Positions 31,001 to 37,246 of a DNA stretch of 44,045 nucleotides are shown piece by piece. A program made the position numbers and the translations under genes. This DNA comes from a virus: positions 1 through 44,045 of the IMG/VR virus record IMGVR_UViG_3300017967_000052. One strand, written 5' to 3'. Position 1 is the first letter of the stretch. The number at the start of each line of letters is the position of its first letter. The notes under the pieces were generated by a model that was not told the DNA's origin, did not search any database, and was given only the letters and a program-made list of their open reading frames with translations.

Positions 31001-32640
31001 TTTTTTGCTCCGCGTTGCTGTATTATATAATCTGCTGAACTGTTTGCTACAGTACCTCCCCAAAAACCATCACCAGTGCCGTCGCCGTCTAGGTCTACGT
31101 CATAACTACGAGTGCCGCCTACAAAATAGTAATCCTTGGGGTTATTAGGATTGACACCTACTTTAGCCTGGGTACTTTGTAAATTAACTGTGCCGTCACC
31201 ATATACAGCATTGCTCATTCTGGCCACTGCACTAAAGTCTACACCTTTAAATGTAAGTGTAGGGTTAGCTGCAAACAGAGTAGAATTGAAATCTATATTA
31301 TCATTTAAAACAACTTGTGCAGCAATGCCGGCAGGTACATCAACAGGTATAACTTGTTTTACTGTGCTAGTAAAATCATAACCAGTAACACTTTGCCCTA
31401 CTTTTATGTTTGTGGTAGTGTCAACCAAAATTGTATCAGTAACAATAGCGTTTCCATGCTGGGCTACCATTTCAGTGACGTTTGCTGTTGCTTGTACAAT
31501 GGTATCAAATACTAAAATATCTGTTTCGCCAGTATAGCCTGCCCCACCGCTTACAGTTGCTTCTATACCATTAAAAGTATTCAGTGTTATATTAGCCTGA
31601 GCTAGTGTGGCTGGTTGCTCAGTGCCAGATGAATCTATATATGTTCTGCCAAATGCATTTATAATTGTAACAATATTACTATAATCTGTTAAACTCTGTT
31701 CACCCAGATTAGACTCTATTGTTTTGGCTAATGAGATAACGTTTGTTGTTTGTTCAAATTCATTAGTATATTCTATTCTGCCTTCTGGATATGCTAGGGC
31801 TAAATTCGCATAATCAGAACCAGTGTCATCTTCGTACACATAAACATTATCATAAATTAAAATCTCTGGGTCTACATAACCTCTACCGTGAGAAGTTATG
31901 TGTAACTCTTGTACATAAGCCGCACTATGAACTGCTTCTGATAAATCGTTAGTAAAATAGTCAAACTCTGCTTCTTTTACGTCTGTAAATCTAGTGCTAA
32001 AGTTATCTTTTTTGTTTACCAGTTGAATGTTTTCGCCAACACCTGTAACAATATATTCGCTAATAGTTAATGTTTGTGGTGTAACATACTCACCGTCAAA
32101 TCTAACAATCATACCATTACGGAAAGGTTTGCCGGATGGTGGTGTAAAATGTGCTTTACCAATTACATCAGTATGTATGTCAATAGGATTGGTTGCTGTA
32201 CCACGCACATTAATAGTTGAAGGGCCTTCAGGATACCAATAGTATTCTGAATAATTTAGTAACTTATCAGGATCTATTGGTGGTAAAAATGCACTGTATC
32301 TATCACCGAACAGTTTGTTATGATCACTTACATCTACACCATATGTTTTTAGAGTATCTACTAATTCATCATAAAATATTAAATTTTCACTATCCCCAGT
32401 ATCTGGATTGATAGTGTTGACTGTAGGACTCAGTCCATAAAATCTTTTAGTTACTGTGGGCTCTTGAAGGTACTGTCCGCTAAGGTTTATGTCATCACTG
32501 CTTCTGGAACCAATATAACCCTGAATAGATTCTGTATTAGATTTACTAAACAGTTGTTCGACTGTGCTCTCAAAAAAGTTTTTAATAGCAGTAGTTTGAT
32601 GTACTACTGGTAACTTTTTATATAACTTTTTGTCTGACAT
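16024..32640 (-). CDS. Giant virion structural protein (5538 residues), probable baseplate-periphery or adhesion protein
   Basis: One uninterrupted frame from ATG 32640, with an AAGGG ribosome site (32651-32655) overlapping the gp6 stop. The N-terminus has SIQGYIGSRSSDDINLSG and then YSEYYWYPEGP, and near 1190 comes IGHDGSKTPAYGDYRDD, with HPWEMLGFTEKPLWW following. I recall these as conserved in a family of very large T4-like-phage structural proteins (unverified). About 1460-1670 resembles a YHYH domain: NGLPLYG, FHYHVLIPE, FDGLPVYGPYGY, WHYVCTLDE. G-x-G-Y repeats occur near 1707-1760 and 3150-3400. About 4920-5150 looks PA14-like (PSDGLYEVSGYSDDGLHVWI). The C-terminus has two related Cys-containing modules around an Asp-rich linker (about 5420-5477). 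It follows gp25 and gp6, where T4 has gp7 and gp8. A structural role is well supported; the detailed function is inferred. Confidence 0.82.
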   Translation of the reverse strand: MSDKKLYKKLPVVHQTTAIKNFFESTVEQLFSKSNTESIQGYIGSRSSDDINLSGQYLQEPTVTKRFYGLSPTVNTINPDTGDSENLIFYDELVDTLKTYGVDVSDHNKLFGDRYSAFLPPIDPDKLLNYSEYYWYPEGPSTINVRGTATNPIDIHTDVIGKAHFTPPSGKPFRNGMIVRFDGEYVTPQTLTISEYIVTGVGENIQLVNKKDNFSTRFTDVKEAEFDYFTNDLSEAVHSAAYVQELHITSHGRGYVDPEILIYDNVYVYEDDTGSDYANLALAYPEGRIEYTNEFEQTTNVISLAKTIESNLGEQSLTDYSNIVTIINAFGRTYIDSSGTEQPATLAQANITLNTFNGIEATVSGGAGYTGETDILVFDTIVQATANVTEMVAQHGNAIVTDTILVDTTTNIKVGQSVTGYDFTSTVKQVIPVDVPAGIAAQVVLNDNIDFNSTLFAANPTLTFKGVDFSAVARMSNAVYGDGTVNLQSTQAKVGVNPNNPKDYYFVGGTRSYDVDLDGDGTGDGFWGGTVANSSADYIIQQRGAKNKNVWSRVNFWYHRDNFLDAGDSLPNREYRAERPIIEFDRNLELYNHADTTAGTVTMAVTGALIADIEGQKPGFTLDSVPLENSTFIVTNESKDANKYIYTAKLNINTGVLEVIRAGDPLLNPANTVDGDSGFIPFEIKKNQSVQILSGGENIGKEFVYNGVEWMIGQEKVKANQAPLFKLYDDSGVLLDDDTKYPSSTFKGNKIFGYARSATSDSILSTVKDKVLGFPLVYQQYKSSSEIVFENFQDTTTYKFTPLNASSASVINGYRYYKNLSDNKFYSAWKNATDVNEQRVYTTYTLTQVDIDRSLTRYSIGCVPRRNTNKNSGYDIEVKINGNNFENFVYSNTLEGYIELTGGSISAGDFIEISAGTDTGLLRINSNSKYELPLSWGHNYTKQDIRQISEPEYLEHFSKYMSNQDGFAGEPLGSNNFSNGPKNVNKARTIVQTNHDLVLGAFLVDDQPHNLVDALRFCGHEYVKYKHRLRNEIQKLYESDYGEGPSVEQMLETTLRNLISFKIGTDVFNRTYIVPFGDNFLEETFVAALNQTQFVLKNSADLDKIENSLLIYLNDNLLCIDKDYEISSFSPISINILSNANLKAGDKIVAKLYDAERDSAQCPPTPSTMGLLPLHQPEKVLDSTFQTPIEVIIGHDGSKTPAYGDYRDDVLMNFETRIYNSAKGEFRERNSILDYSTVDVRGGAFRDNNYKYTEWQDLLRHGFSVWTNINPVNPIINEFYDEDNEWTWNYGDDSFPGHWRGIYEFYYDTDRPNSHPWEMLGFTEKPLWWDEQYGSDYSVTNVAMWDDLEEGIIRRGPRENLQNENYLYNNPFRRKGLKAIIPVDANGNLISPYRLFTTGTTRKTVEWVNTDTGNHSGFKTSSFLNVDGLNVSYDSSNVYVQSSAIVNHSLPIDQNVLTQYTTLYGEPLKEQPISYVIGTTPLNTVLSNPTPMAKNGAVAVAVNGLPLYGVDYGNSWQNEGVWYEDRVRRERRRDLNYESDNKGLFHYHVLIPEIVGLQEWSTTEHSPIVAWAFDGLPVYGPYGYSDPTDNTSEIVRIKSPWVLREGLRTSGPGGAHTGVYIQDYRLDATLEAASGYTNRFNVRYSVTPDSPTAPIWHYVCTLDENLQPAFPYHVGGGIENVDHWAGNYYASSTALGRIGNIEVLDEGGLYTTANITISGDGFGATANAVIEDGKITSVVITNPGSNYTQATVAISGDGVRAKLKINLSDVDNARNSATVNSEATPAYTSTKEVELRIIGDISKEWKFGDTSPVEYAWKKSENFGFVQSEALLLAKPGRFASVFSDPTNLYKPVVGGYLMSNVDKKRWKFTNKNHFRIHGDRDSDGKFITNVGYTQFINSWLKFQGLNIDTDFAPQLRTLNMKLAHRMNGYVDKDTMIVRTDQYSNDGKATSLIIPNNNVDVTVHSSNYKDRHFYTGVLIEKTATGYRLRGYDRTKNYFEILESKVVGGRRQSVEVGGEGVDFIQWRPNETYTKGTIVKYRDGFYQSEANLTVGDTFDPTGWTNLPSLPQQNGAKGVLYQETTGKILRVNYNTVYETVQEVYDFLISLGRHQESHGYDFGEYDPVIGEVRNWQYAAKQFLFWTVGKWEIGNTILLSPLANKANFEVPRGFIAKINRSEREQFSILDQDGGVIPPEECEIIRENNKIEIKPPTGSQIYAVMLFTKEVEHALILDNKTDFNDVIYDDLLYQKHSRIKVKATRTKNWTGKLFTEGFLVNDDELLPNLDNLAETMGRYTELGFIPVEKQIYDISRQQYGFNQRDYLRDLDVADEEQFDFYRGMIQSKGTAESLTRIARSSAVVQGNVTVYDEWALKAGEFGDLDNSQSVELKLTKSEIVQEPQLITTRTPVDITYSVTGVEVLQARYTYDTPPQIVISSPADKTGVQAEAKANLNSEGKIESVTVTNAGNGYRLNEACAMVIGAEVQSNNTDTLLNNAVADIDTSNSFIDTNKTNVTVTLADNISGSGNITLLVDTAPANITVADIVDAINSNASLNVNITAKEISSHQGSTVGSHIILSGKDFTVVDGANISLVNGTYQPKQRFPLVTTVYTNDYNTSVEDVKVYIDGVSIPNQATIDNVTTTNWVYVPGNVNTITTSVNHPTIDTNSPRGNADQFDLINNSVTFNLSSPLDANNINLSKDGVYEFVEVYINGTRVKNLTDSERLPVVATYANLPPLASALGQAYVVRDELKIYLAQELTNNNTWTHVGTVLASDIQAETSQHITFKWNSTRFILTQNTITFPDVKNLPQELLTAFKNPPENYSLSGQRETVYALPAGSKIEVIERGAIEFDDSLKKDLPGSTVKGVVLVQEGLSVKIAPQRTFEITPDLKSDRVITIDIDDKNRFVKKPTGQIGYSIWPVTGKVDHTGITDKDYPTIPNAGYVHPEDVKYRAFDLASLPDLFDENVLLKPQQGDLIHVAKSENNDWNVYRLENTAAQTEFLMREEGGNVSLYTDYSLFNYLDTNQIGEPNTGRYLDYFLTLNNATLSDKVVVWNNESVIQSKQTTITAFDAPQMVEARIASIRPRNLRTISNVEPETGRYYNGLQITNVNDTTNQITIAGNNFSEIEVGDYIRLLDNAGVVSQYDANMTASGNVLTINARGIANVEITNGGQGYQSVPIVTFSSPSNGGNLDVAAGTAYILGNVASISITDTGNVQTPAPEITIQAPDSGNTATATGEITGAEIVGFEIINPGSDYAKDNQNIAVTITGANTTLAVAHGHTDSEGRIDYIDIEDRGAGYSELDIQVTVGSSGNPAVVRPILRGNLSVTMTSVGDGYDFVPEVTIDNGEVTGATAILNAEVTHIGLIRKGAGYATTDTVTMTLDAANTSPATATINMQSGVDEVAARFAQVGAGNVSIKLSAQYQTDFLYLNNVDLTAEQKATAANITALFGRAQKVQSVDAVSGNITIVNDAVTDVTVLGNNIIRSNVYGTGYSINVYETFDNQDYEVLTRTPTTITINRPNSVKSYAVSMRHYNQSKITSANHGYQEGDVVRIRTNKISGMFKIEHATQNKFTIPAKYVPGFTDGEIISEGLEIKTVGNHGISPLYAASGKRIAVHFAEPLYYNKVYPISSLTADKLFVDDYWPRDARTHVYYEHKQKLLNGSSPYQEGVVSLANATNTIAVTENIRMADHLIQYTSNSDVVSSAHLTWHGNYLEVSPTALPGNTSISTEVSVQRQMYRGGNRYAMLTTIDHDKVTLNGSTVSVPSYNNPQAVASSLNREMEKRRQFTNTDNGNFGLRFAMLKNPNTAIYEDFSAGEISDYGPYIRDKNIIELLSGGKLSATGEMSIGNTDEERIDPNFSKANKQVGPHKGLTYTDENTGVEYCWSPALQRYKVKYIPPDVGDVDEREDDRAEDHEYQTKNKEYEYKEGDQSNTTIVDPDILTSIPGSREGVIIGAPGYTQPVYDMQANVSYTVNSNVSVIPKYRLAPNNYNVYEVYEGVQNDDEDLYYILVDKVPPPLVEHDFYATVSFWSDFNTLPLTNYYYDNEIIPTVNVSNQITNADDPIRLQNTGYVLSLGEVEPAAYIGLQKVTEPFAVSGGNGTDAQQNILAAAQMRVSSPDLNTGATIEVETNGYDSFLLWTGGLKPATRIPDAAGPGRLPGYDGTPSTLGFGRGYYQPGVNDFPADYPETATLTYDRPIQRLAYSRNVPVYPESRNYVFDMWEHFGNVVANIDVVSGESNVTITDDTVANVQVDDWVIISGTEIGTITEVNGNVITLSQPLTADLARNESFAVEGDGTRFTQEQYQDAVDNGLTSIGAYPLDELILRTINPEFGVQGAGDGKLVAENIFVACFWTEDFTYVDQIVGWDYNNLYADGTPKEITEDYDGTVVRFKYIRLTELPETAVTRRLIPDTGYAGKGWTNRQVDTVTLDFTDANEDEIWELFNPDNYTAGSTGGEGGPRTVNVGDRGNTTQPTDAGTTVTNDGTLIVDDPFKNDDLVPTTPVGPILTGSIFDGLPGPCVPPDDPSKNTVPNVNGDIACGEVDVVTKYVQLSAAQINDENTGRVILGPDESWGYHSFKVFGEGDVSLFFNTVQHIPGVATSEYTQSDTPLGFVLVQHQDQYPADGTDEDKAAWVSDIRNILFSTEHSGSNDSNDGDQIIYYGFENFDQRTEESRDLFVEDQLGLAVDHPWFTHTPIPGDGSQYWNGSHLPSGAYFSDEVPLKDILKTGGGAKQNVIVEGIGALTKYGVDCSQGQWLTLFIMTQCTDTSGGVRGPADGETIKGDPDKVWSAVIKYQTEKIILDNTDDPEDGTDDNGEVVCAYENASSRAYQQGMFITEYQASSDNGYFGQHDDNGEYDKGTGRNNLDNIYFDHSPPSTVLSWHPDTPYKSGTPKEVTGNFSPYSKQATYTSKIKSGWYSSFSSWNFNYDAYNRERRTLVGKGYWLCPSDGLYEVSGYSDDGLHVWISSAWGGFQNHPYGGKYAHRIGVNDLGEITKWGTTAGPITYEDGQEVGEYFTEDKPLDKNTLTSESATGGYNWKTYAKGGNHRYNGKPGYGTWTTYEANNSYMDSKFYHHENSVLRTGWLTTDHESSSSNQTGIDYPNRCRANPFSCRVLTELKGGEYYLVRVIAGNNRGPGYGRFTWRNITNGTQGAMTFGGRYCPDDNPSEVDETQTGNGAETTTDTSLTVDPGWRFVAEREGDVTWTYSVTYGTTLIESGQRTQKPYVLGQTGPGTGARRVYSFSLNTNTVQAGLLGSVKGADDKETSGDPDDGGDDNTASAQDKAYQKCIADNGANDAKQKANDAMAGIAVDWTEDDIPGLVCYYKSYGRHARDVTGSLAEQVEEAAAADTAPPAEAGTILEEGCATTMSFDKDPETGENLYYYTGKYYYKVADGEGGYTRQEEDSGDRCPPKDTIVGSQDEEDWFNGGGTPDNDDSDEGDTQIDGADDGTDDDGGDSGDDGTVNDTDDGTGTGSGTGSGYPAAGTVLAQICETKVINVLGTNFVINTGMLIQQVADGNGGSSEIKVVNLGECPIGTTGFA
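16128..16135 (-). promoter_or_regulatory. Possible internal late promoter GATAAATA before the 3022-residue gene
   Basis: The minus strand reads GATAAATA, then CAGGT, then an in-frame ATG at 16122, all inside the last 35 codons of the 5538-residue gene. The five-base spacing to ATG is the same as at the gp25 and 223-residue starts. It could supply an independent late transcript for the 3022-residue gene, with a leader of about 120 bases, or a 32-residue C-terminal peptide ending at 16024. One or two chance copies of the octamer are expected on this strand, so this one is uncertain. Confidence 0.4.
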
Positions 32641-32653
32641 TTAATTATAACCC

Positions 32654-35600
32654 TTAACGATCAGTTCGCAGTGTTTGGTTATCCAATCTGCTAATAATTT
32701 CTATATCATCTACTGTTGCTGTGCTAATGAATAACTCATTTGCTTCTGCCTGCACCTGGAACATTTCTCCAAATTTACCTGTTGTGGTTTTAGGTAGAAT
32801 AACAATACTACCTATACTTGAGCCTAAACGCTGATGTATATAGGTGCTTAATTCTGTAAAATAGAACGTTTCTCCAAACTCCCAGTTGTTAACATCAAAG
32901 TAACTGTTAATTGTGGAAATAATTTGTGTTTTAAGTTCGTTATCACTTAGTTGATCACTCAGTTTAACGACACGGAATCTTGCTTTGTACTGACTTTTTG
33001 CATAATCACCAAACAGTAATTTAAACTTAGCACTGCGGAACACTAAAGAATCACTAGCACTCTTGTATGTATTTAGTCCCTGGAATTCTGTTGCCAGCTC
33101 ATTGCTGGTAGGCTCCAATGGGAAATCTACAGTAGGTTGTGCTTGCCATTTAACCACGTCACTATAGTAACTTGATGTTAACACCAGCATCTCTACAATG
33201 TTAGAAATACTTGGATCAATACGTACATCATTTGGTGCCACGTGTTGCCATCTGATAAAACAATCGTTAATTAATTTTGCTTGTGTATTTTGTGTTTTAC
33301 CTCGTCCATGCTTTACAAAATGTTCTTTGCTGGGCACTAATAAAATTTCTGAATTAATTGCTGTGCTACTAGGTTTTAACTGGTATACTTTTTCTTCATC
33401 TGCTACATATACCACCATACCTGATGCATAACTCTTGTTTTCTAATGCTCTCGCTATACTTAACGTGTCAACCAATATCCAATCCACTGAACGCAATTGG
33501 GTTGTATTAAGAATATCAGAGCCACGTGATATCAGGTTACGTGGATTATCTACTGATATTGTGGACTCGCCGCGGTAATCTAGTATGTGCCCCATTACTG
33601 GACGATCGTAAGTGTAGCCATTTAAATCCTGATAGTATTCAAACAGTATTAAATCATTTACACCCACAAACTTTGCAAATTGGCGTGGATCATCAGGAAC
33701 CAAATCACTGTCCGAGTCATAAGGAGCAACTTTTACTTTACGTGGATCTGTATAGCCATCACTTTCACGATAAACGTCTGTAACATGCCACTTAACAGGT
33801 TGTTCTAAATTACTCTTGTTTGTCAAGTAAGTGATATTCAGTTTGTCCTGACTTATTATACCTGAACCGTCTTTACTCCAGTGCATGTCGTTTTCTTGTA
33901 TATTGGAATATAATAAATTACCTGCTTGCTTAGTAGCATCATAATCAAGTAATGTTAAACGTCCTGTTACACTGGTGTTTTCCATTGAACCATTTACACC
34001 CCAACTGTATGCTGAGCTTTGTCCAACCTTGGCCACAAATATTTCTTCTGTGCCGTATGTGCTTCCGGTGGGTATCTGTCGGTATGTAACAAAAGTATTA
34101 CCACCAGCAACCTTCACAATATTTTCACCAAAGGTTGTGTTGTTAAATCTAATTCTGAATTTGTTAGGTAAACTGGTAACTTGTCCTATGTTAGAGCCAA
34201 TAACCACATTACTGTCTTGTGTGATAGCACCTACCTCTTTATATGTATTGAGTGTAATACTAGCGTCTTTAACATAGTTGTTGTCCTCTGCAATCAACTG
34301 TGGACTTACTTGACTGGGTCTTAAAATACCAAAATTACTTACCCATGTAGCATTAACGTCTTTCCAGGTTGTATCTCTGGATCGTAGTGGTAGGTTTACC
34401 CTGTTTGCTTGTGGGCGATGGAATGTATTAGTTGCTTCGTTTTGCCAAGTTTGTGTAGAGCCGTCCCAACTAAATGTTTCAGTATCAGCAGGTCTAGCAT
34501 TTGCTGTGGTGAATGTGATTGTATCCTGTGAACTCTTGTTAGTTCTGTCTACAACTTTTACATTTTTAACATTATAAAATTTTAAGTCTGCAACACTTTG
34601 TACCACATAATCCTGACTTCTGCTTGTTAATGTATAACGATAGCTATTTTGATCTATGGGTGAATATTCCATTAATAATATCCAACTGTGTGCACCTCGA
34701 TTAGAAGAATCTAATTTATAATGTCCCTCTTTGACCACAGTGGTAAGATCTGAACTTGGTATAATGTACCATGCGTCTGCAATAAAATCATATCCTAAAC
34801 CAAATGTTTCTCTGTTTTTAATTGCCGCTTCTATTAATTGTGCTTCTATTTTTGTATACAGTGAACGTATAGTTACAATGGTTTCTGCTAACTGCCAGCC
34901 GGCTTCTACTTCTTCACTTAGAGTCCATGGACCGTTACTTGTAGAAATACCTGCATTAAGTTGCCCACCGTTTTCCACACTAATAATTCTAACCCATTTA
35001 TAAATTGATGGATCTTCAGGATCTCTCCATTTCATGAAGGTGTTTGGTTTAAATTGTCTGCTTCTGATATTATTTGTTACAAGTACGTTTTTACTACCTG
35101 TACTAAATTCTTCTTTCATGTAACCAGTATTACTAATCTCTTTAATAGGTAAACAATTCCAGGTTACATTATCTTGTGGTGTAAACTTAAAGTTATTAAC
35201 ACTACCACCGTAAACTGGATTGGTCCATACGTTTCTGGCGCCATAATAAGCAAAGTTTGACATTCCTAGAGATTTAAGTCTGTTAGGTAATACACTTGCA
35301 ACTACATCCAGTGCAGTAGTATTACTGTTTAAAATAACGTTGTCTGTTTGCTTTTTGTCTTCGACATATAAAAAAGCATCATCAGCAAATGTATCTACAT
35401 TTTGATAAGTTCCTGTGGGATCGTTCAAATCAATATAGCGACTATGACCTGCATGTGTTTTATTAACTGCTTTTAATTTGGTAATATTGCTGTTCTGACT
35501 TTGTGGGAAAACATTATAATCCTGTGCACTTACCATTCTGTTTTGTGTATAGTAAGTGTTAGGAGCACGTTCTTTGATTGCGGCCACTGTCTCAGGTGGT

Positions 35601-36820
35601 AAACTATTGCCCACGCTGTAAGTTAAACTAAAGCGAACAGTTAATGAATAATCTCTGCCTTGTGCATTTTGATAAGGAATTTGTATACTGACGTTTCTGG
35701 CATCTTCTGGTTGTATTGTGTAACGTGAAGGGTCGCTAATGCGATGCCAAAATCTGTATATACCCACTGGTACATTACCAAAATTACCGTCTGTAAATCT
35801 TAATCTAACACCAGTTGTTCCTGTATTTTCTATTGCGTATAGGTTTCTGGTATTTAAACTGGTGCTGTTGTAATTAATTGTTTGGCCCACAGTGTTAGGC
35901 ACACGGCTCCATTTGTTTAATGGAATACCTGAGCTGTTTATTTCTTGTAGGTAAACATCATTCTCTGTGATATTTGGTTTGTCAATATCTTCCAAACGAT
36001 TTTCTATAGGGTTTGTATAATTAAAATCTTCAAACTCTAATACACCCTGACGGAAAAATACAAAAAATCCAGTATCATCACTGCTGAGTCCACCACCATC
36101 GTTTCTGTAAATCATGTTTAACAGGTTCGTAGGATCTGGATGGCGCTCATAAAAATGACTGTTGTCTTTGAATTCAGGGTTTACAACATTGAACGGCTTG
36201 TCTCTGCCGTTTACTTTTAAATTAAAATTATAAACAATCGGTGCTGCTTGTGGTGTATTAAGTTGATATAGTTCTGTTCTAATACCACCCACGATGCCCT
36301 GTTTGATAGGGGAACTGAATCGGTTAGTCTTACTCATTGCAGCGTTCATTACAGTAATGAATTGTTCGTAACTTTGATTGTTGTTTGCATCGTCCCAGTA
36401 AATTGTTTTGTTACTTAGGTCAGTACCCAAACTGTCTGTTAGGGGCTCGCTTGTTTTAATACTAGTAATCTTCATTAATCCGCTTGCTGGTATATTTCTC
36501 TTAGGATTGTAACCCAACATACGTGCTAGTTTAAATACACTTTCACGACTCTCTGCTGTCTCTAGGAAGTTTTCCCTGGTATTGACATCCATTCTGAATG
36601 CTAAACTTTGACTTAGGTATGCTAACAATTCAATGATTGCGATAAACTCTGAACTTTCAATGTAGTCGTTGAAGTTTTCTGGGAAGTTGGCTCTTACATA
36701 CTCCACTAATGCACCACGGATGGTGTCAAAATCGTAGGCCTGGAAATTTATTTCACTGTATGCTTTATAGGCAATTTTCCAATCTTCTGCCGCGAATAAG
36801 TTTTGCTGTCTACTAGCCAT
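32654..36820 (-). CDS. 6: Baseplate wedge protein gp6, enlarged
   Basis: A 1388-residue homologue of T4 gp6, the wedge protein that forms the ring joining neighbouring baseplate wedges. Residues 1-120 carry the conserved start: FDTIRGALVEYVRANFPENF, then DYIESSEFIAIIELLAYLSQ, RMDVNTRENFLETAESRESV and LARMLGYNPKRNIPASG. The C-terminal 110 residues carry the other conserved end, with NSYFDVNNWEFGETFYFTEL, THIHQ-like YIHQRLGSSIGSIVILP and a final IISRLDNQTL. T4 gp6 has 660 residues, so roughly 700 extra residues lie between these ends, mostly beta-rich segments with virion-surface character. The start ATG overlaps the gp25 stop as TAATG, implying translational coupling. An AAGGG ribosome site lies within the end of gp25. 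Confidence 0.93.
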   Translation of the reverse strand: MASRQQNLFAAEDWKIAYKAYSEINFQAYDFDTIRGALVEYVRANFPENFNDYIESSEFIAIIELLAYLSQSLAFRMDVNTRENFLETAESRESVFKLARMLGYNPKRNIPASGLMKITSIKTSEPLTDSLGTDLSNKTIYWDDANNNQSYEQFITVMNAAMSKTNRFSSPIKQGIVGGIRTELYQLNTPQAAPIVYNFNLKVNGRDKPFNVVNPEFKDNSHFYERHPDPTNLLNMIYRNDGGGLSSDDTGFFVFFRQGVLEFEDFNYTNPIENRLEDIDKPNITENDVYLQEINSSGIPLNKWSRVPNTVGQTINYNSTSLNTRNLYAIENTGTTGVRLRFTDGNFGNVPVGIYRFWHRISDPSRYTIQPEDARNVSIQIPYQNAQGRDYSLTVRFSLTYSVGNSLPPETVAAIKERAPNTYYTQNRMVSAQDYNVFPQSQNSNITKLKAVNKTHAGHSRYIDLNDPTGTYQNVDTFADDAFLYVEDKKQTDNVILNSNTTALDVVASVLPNRLKSLGMSNFAYYGARNVWTNPVYGGSVNNFKFTPQDNVTWNCLPIKEISNTGYMKEEFSTGSKNVLVTNNIRSRQFKPNTFMKWRDPEDPSIYKWVRIISVENGGQLNAGISTSNGPWTLSEEVEAGWQLAETIVTIRSLYTKIEAQLIEAAIKNRETFGLGYDFIADAWYIIPSSDLTTVVKEGHYKLDSSNRGAHSWILLMEYSPIDQNSYRYTLTSRSQDYVVQSVADLKFYNVKNVKVVDRTNKSSQDTITFTTANARPADTETFSWDGSTQTWQNEATNTFHRPQANRVNLPLRSRDTTWKDVNATWVSNFGILRPSQVSPQLIAEDNNYVKDASITLNTYKEVGAITQDSNVVIGSNIGQVTSLPNKFRIRFNNTTFGENIVKVAGGNTFVTYRQIPTGSTYGTEEIFVAKVGQSSAYSWGVNGSMENTSVTGRLTLLDYDATKQAGNLLYSNIQENDMHWSKDGSGIISQDKLNITYLTNKSNLEQPVKWHVTDVYRESDGYTDPRKVKVAPYDSDSDLVPDDPRQFAKFVGVNDLILFEYYQDLNGYTYDRPVMGHILDYRGESTISVDNPRNLISRGSDILNTTQLRSVDWILVDTLSIARALENKSYASGMVVYVADEEKVYQLKPSSTAINSEILLVPSKEHFVKHGRGKTQNTQAKLINDCFIRWQHVAPNDVRIDPSISNIVEMLVLTSSYYSDVVKWQAQPTVDFPLEPTSNELATEFQGLNTYKSASDSLVFRSAKFKLLFGDYAKSQYKARFRVVKLSDQLSDNELKTQIISTINSYFDVNNWEFGETFYFTELSTYIHQRLGSSIGSIVILPKTTTGKFGEMFQVQAEANELFISTATVDDIEIISRLDNQTLRTDR

Positions 36821-37194
36821 TATTGTAACCCTTCAGTAATTTCCCTTGTATATTCTAAGTAAAGTTGTTCTACATCGCCCTGTGGTAGAATTTCTATATT
36901 GATCTCAATTCTTATAGCATGGTCTAAAACATATATAGATGTATTTTTATGCTCCACTCTAGGGTCGCGGCCAAGTATTTTGACTACATCATCACGTATT
37001 TGACCTTCCAGCATGGGTGTACTAGGATCCATAACAATATCCCAAATAATGCTACCATATTCTGGTCTCATCACACGCTCGCCACGCTTGGTATAAAACT
37101 CATTCAGCAAATCACGTTTCACTAATTCACTGTCCACCAATGTATATGGAGCTCTTACTCTGTTTATAGTACTAAAACCCTTGAACTTTGCCAT
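36820..37194 (-). CDS. 25: Baseplate wedge protein gp25
   Basis: A 124-residue homologue of T4 gp25, which helps sheath-to-baseplate attachment and wedge assembly and is conserved in contractile systems, including type VI secretion TssE. Diagnostic segments are TKRGERVMRPEYGSIIWDIV (about residues 38-57), the region ending GQIRDDVVKILGRDPRV, and the C-terminal EYTREI. Length matches the T4 protein (132). The ATG at 37194 is chosen over a TTG at 37221, because the extra nine residues would be encoded by the GATAAATA promoter sequence. The gene is first in a unit with gp6 and the 5538-residue giant, and its stop overlaps the gp6 start. The predicted transcription start is on the ATG, so the mRNA may be leaderless. 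Confidence 0.93.
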   Translation of the reverse strand: MAKFKGFSTINRVRAPYTLVDSELVKRDLLNEFYTKRGERVMRPEYGSIIWDIVMDPSTPMLEGQIRDDVVKILGRDPRVEHKNTSIYVLDHAIRIEINIEILPQGDVEQLYLEYTREITEGLQ

Positions 37195-37199
37195 ACTGT

Positions 37200-37207
37200 T
37201 ATTTATC
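37200..37207 (-). promoter_or_regulatory. T4-type late promoter octamer GATAAATA, gp25 unit
   Basis: The minus strand reads GATAAATA, then ACAGT, then the gp25 ATG at 37194. This is the same layout as ahead of the 223-residue protein: identical octamer, five bases, four of them the same (A-AGT). With T4 late-promoter spacing, +1 is the A of the ATG. It restarts late transcription just after the opposed plus-strand unit. Confidence 0.72.
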
Positions 37208-37209
37208 GT

Positions 37210-37226
37210 AACTATTAACAATAGTT
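37210..37226. repeat. AT-rich inverted repeat beside the gp25 late promoter
   Basis: Perfect seven-base arms, AACTATT and AATAGTT, around a three-base centre, beginning two bases upstream of the late promoter octamer. It has no T-run in the orientation needed for a strong terminator of minus-strand transcription. It also lies between two divergent promoters, so a binding site or a weak hairpin are both possible. Confidence 0.4.
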
Positions 37227-37246
37227 TTAATTAGGGTCCAAAATTG

